DNA from: Streptomyces sp. CB02980
GTDB lineage: Bacteria; Actinomycetota; Actinomycetes; Streptomycetales; Streptomycetaceae
Reading direction: 5' to 3'
Length of the DNA: 64,000 nucleotides
NCBI RefSeq assembly: GCF_014451325.2
Contig: NZ_JACSCH020000012.1
Span: 1 to 64,000 of the forward strand
Shown: positions 63,654-64,000 of the stretch, piece by piece
How positions within the stretch are numbered: position 1 is the first letter of the stretch
Layout of the letters: each line of letters begins with the position of its first letter
Translations under genes and position numbers: made by a program
Notes under the pieces: generated by a model
The model's input: the letters and a program-made list of their open reading frames with translations, nothing else
Told to the model about the DNA's origin: nothing
Databases searched by the model: none

Positions 63654-64000
63654 GTGAGGGTTGGTGTGATCAGCGGGGATCCAGGTCATCCGTTGCTGGC
63701 TGCGACCGCGCGGGTGTTGCGGCCGGAACACAGCGTCGAGTTCATCGATCCGGAAGCCGCCCGGTCCGGTGGCGGGACGGTGAGAGGAGGCGGGGCCGGC
63801 GGCACCGGCCGTCGCGCCGACGTCGTCCTCCTCAAGACGCAGACGTCCCGGGCGGTGGCGCTGGCGGCCCGGCTGGAAGCGTGCGGGGTGCCGGTGATCA
63901 ACTCGGTCCGGGCGACCGTCCTTTGCCAGGACCGGTTCGAGGTGGCAGGGGCCCTGCGGGCGGCCGGGCTACCGTTCGCGCGGACCGTGTGCGCGACCAC
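63654..64000 (+). CDS. ATP-grasp protein, 3' end outside window
   Basis: A GTG start at 63654 has a strong GGGAGG site. The frame is open to the window end (115 codons). The translated start VRVGVISGDPGHPLLAA is a preATP-grasp N-terminus. It continues with ADVVLLKTQTSRAVALAAR, GVPVINSVRATVLCQDRF and a sequence ending AAGLPFARTV, all parallel to the first ATP-grasp protein. The catalytic half lies outside the window. Confidence 0.75.
   Translation, partial: MRVGVISGDPGHPLLAATARVLRPEHSVEFIDPEAARSGGGTVRGGGAGGTGRRADVVLLKTQTSRAVALAARLEACGVPVINSVRATVLCQDRFEVAGALRAAGLPFARTVCAT

Noticed and set aside
1..64000. tRNA, rRNA, insertion sequences or attachment sites
   Set aside because: None could be recognised by eye; no transposase, integrase or tRNA-like cloverleaf was seen.

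Overview
This window is high-GC actinobacterial chromosome, almost certainly from a Streptomyces. The evidence is a complete whiE-type spore-pigment polyketide cluster, a rare TTA (bldA-type) leucine codon, frequent GTG starts, a class F sortase, and several Streptomyces-typical families (DUF475, DUF2254, DUF5958, DUF3040, DUF6458). No rRNA, tRNA, CRISPR array, transposase or phage gene was seen.

Layout. 1-5.5 kb: the end of a DUF475 membrane protein, an aldo/keto reductase with a TTA codon, a DUF2254 membrane protein, a DUF5958 protein and a DUF4246 protein. 5.6-21.1 kb: four nonribosomal peptide synthetase (NRPS) genes, all on the minus strand. In transcription order they are C-A(Gly-like)-T; C-A(Asp/Asn-like)-T-TE fused to a complete MFS transporter; C-A-T; and A-T-C with an acyl-ligase-like A domain. 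A 25-unit pentanucleotide repeat lies at the 5' end of the last gene. A DHA2-type MFS exporter lies upstream (21.7-23.2 kb). 23.4-32.9 kb: a secreted beta-helix protein, a methyltransferase and the pigment cluster (SchA/CurD-like protein, cupin, KS-alpha, KS-beta, ACP, aromatase and TcmI-like cyclase on minus; FAD hydroxylase divergent on plus). 33-40 kb: a small secreted anchored protein with a class F sortase, an AI-2E transporter, a DUF3040 protein, a SulP transporter beside a deleted carbonic-anhydrase remnant, and a serine hydrolase. 40.3-45.3 kb: a TetR regulator divergent from an acyl-CoA ligase, acyl-CoA dehydrogenase and MFS operon. 45.3-63 kb: sugar uptake and polysaccharide use. This part holds a lipoprotein, a U32-like protein with a ChvE/GguA/GguB-type monosaccharide importer, and a bxlEFGA-like set (binding protein, two permeases, GH3 enzyme) divergent from a LacI regulator. 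It also holds an MscS channel, a DUF6458 protein and a secreted GH5 enzyme. 62.5-64 kb: two consecutive ATP-grasp genes, the second cut by the window end.

How the parts work together. The NRPS genes have no obvious tailoring, MbtH or regulator gene in the window. The compact set, with built-in export and a thioesterase carrying Cys at the nucleophile position, suggests a small peptide with unusual release chemistry. The pigment genes are translationally coupled from cupin through KS-beta (ATGA overlaps), as expected for a stoichiometric minimal PKS. The sugar loci carry TTTCGAAA-type and TTCGAAC-type sequence boxes in their control regions, pointing to dedicated repressors. Most convergent gene pairs are separated by perfect GC-rich hairpins that look like bidirectional terminators.
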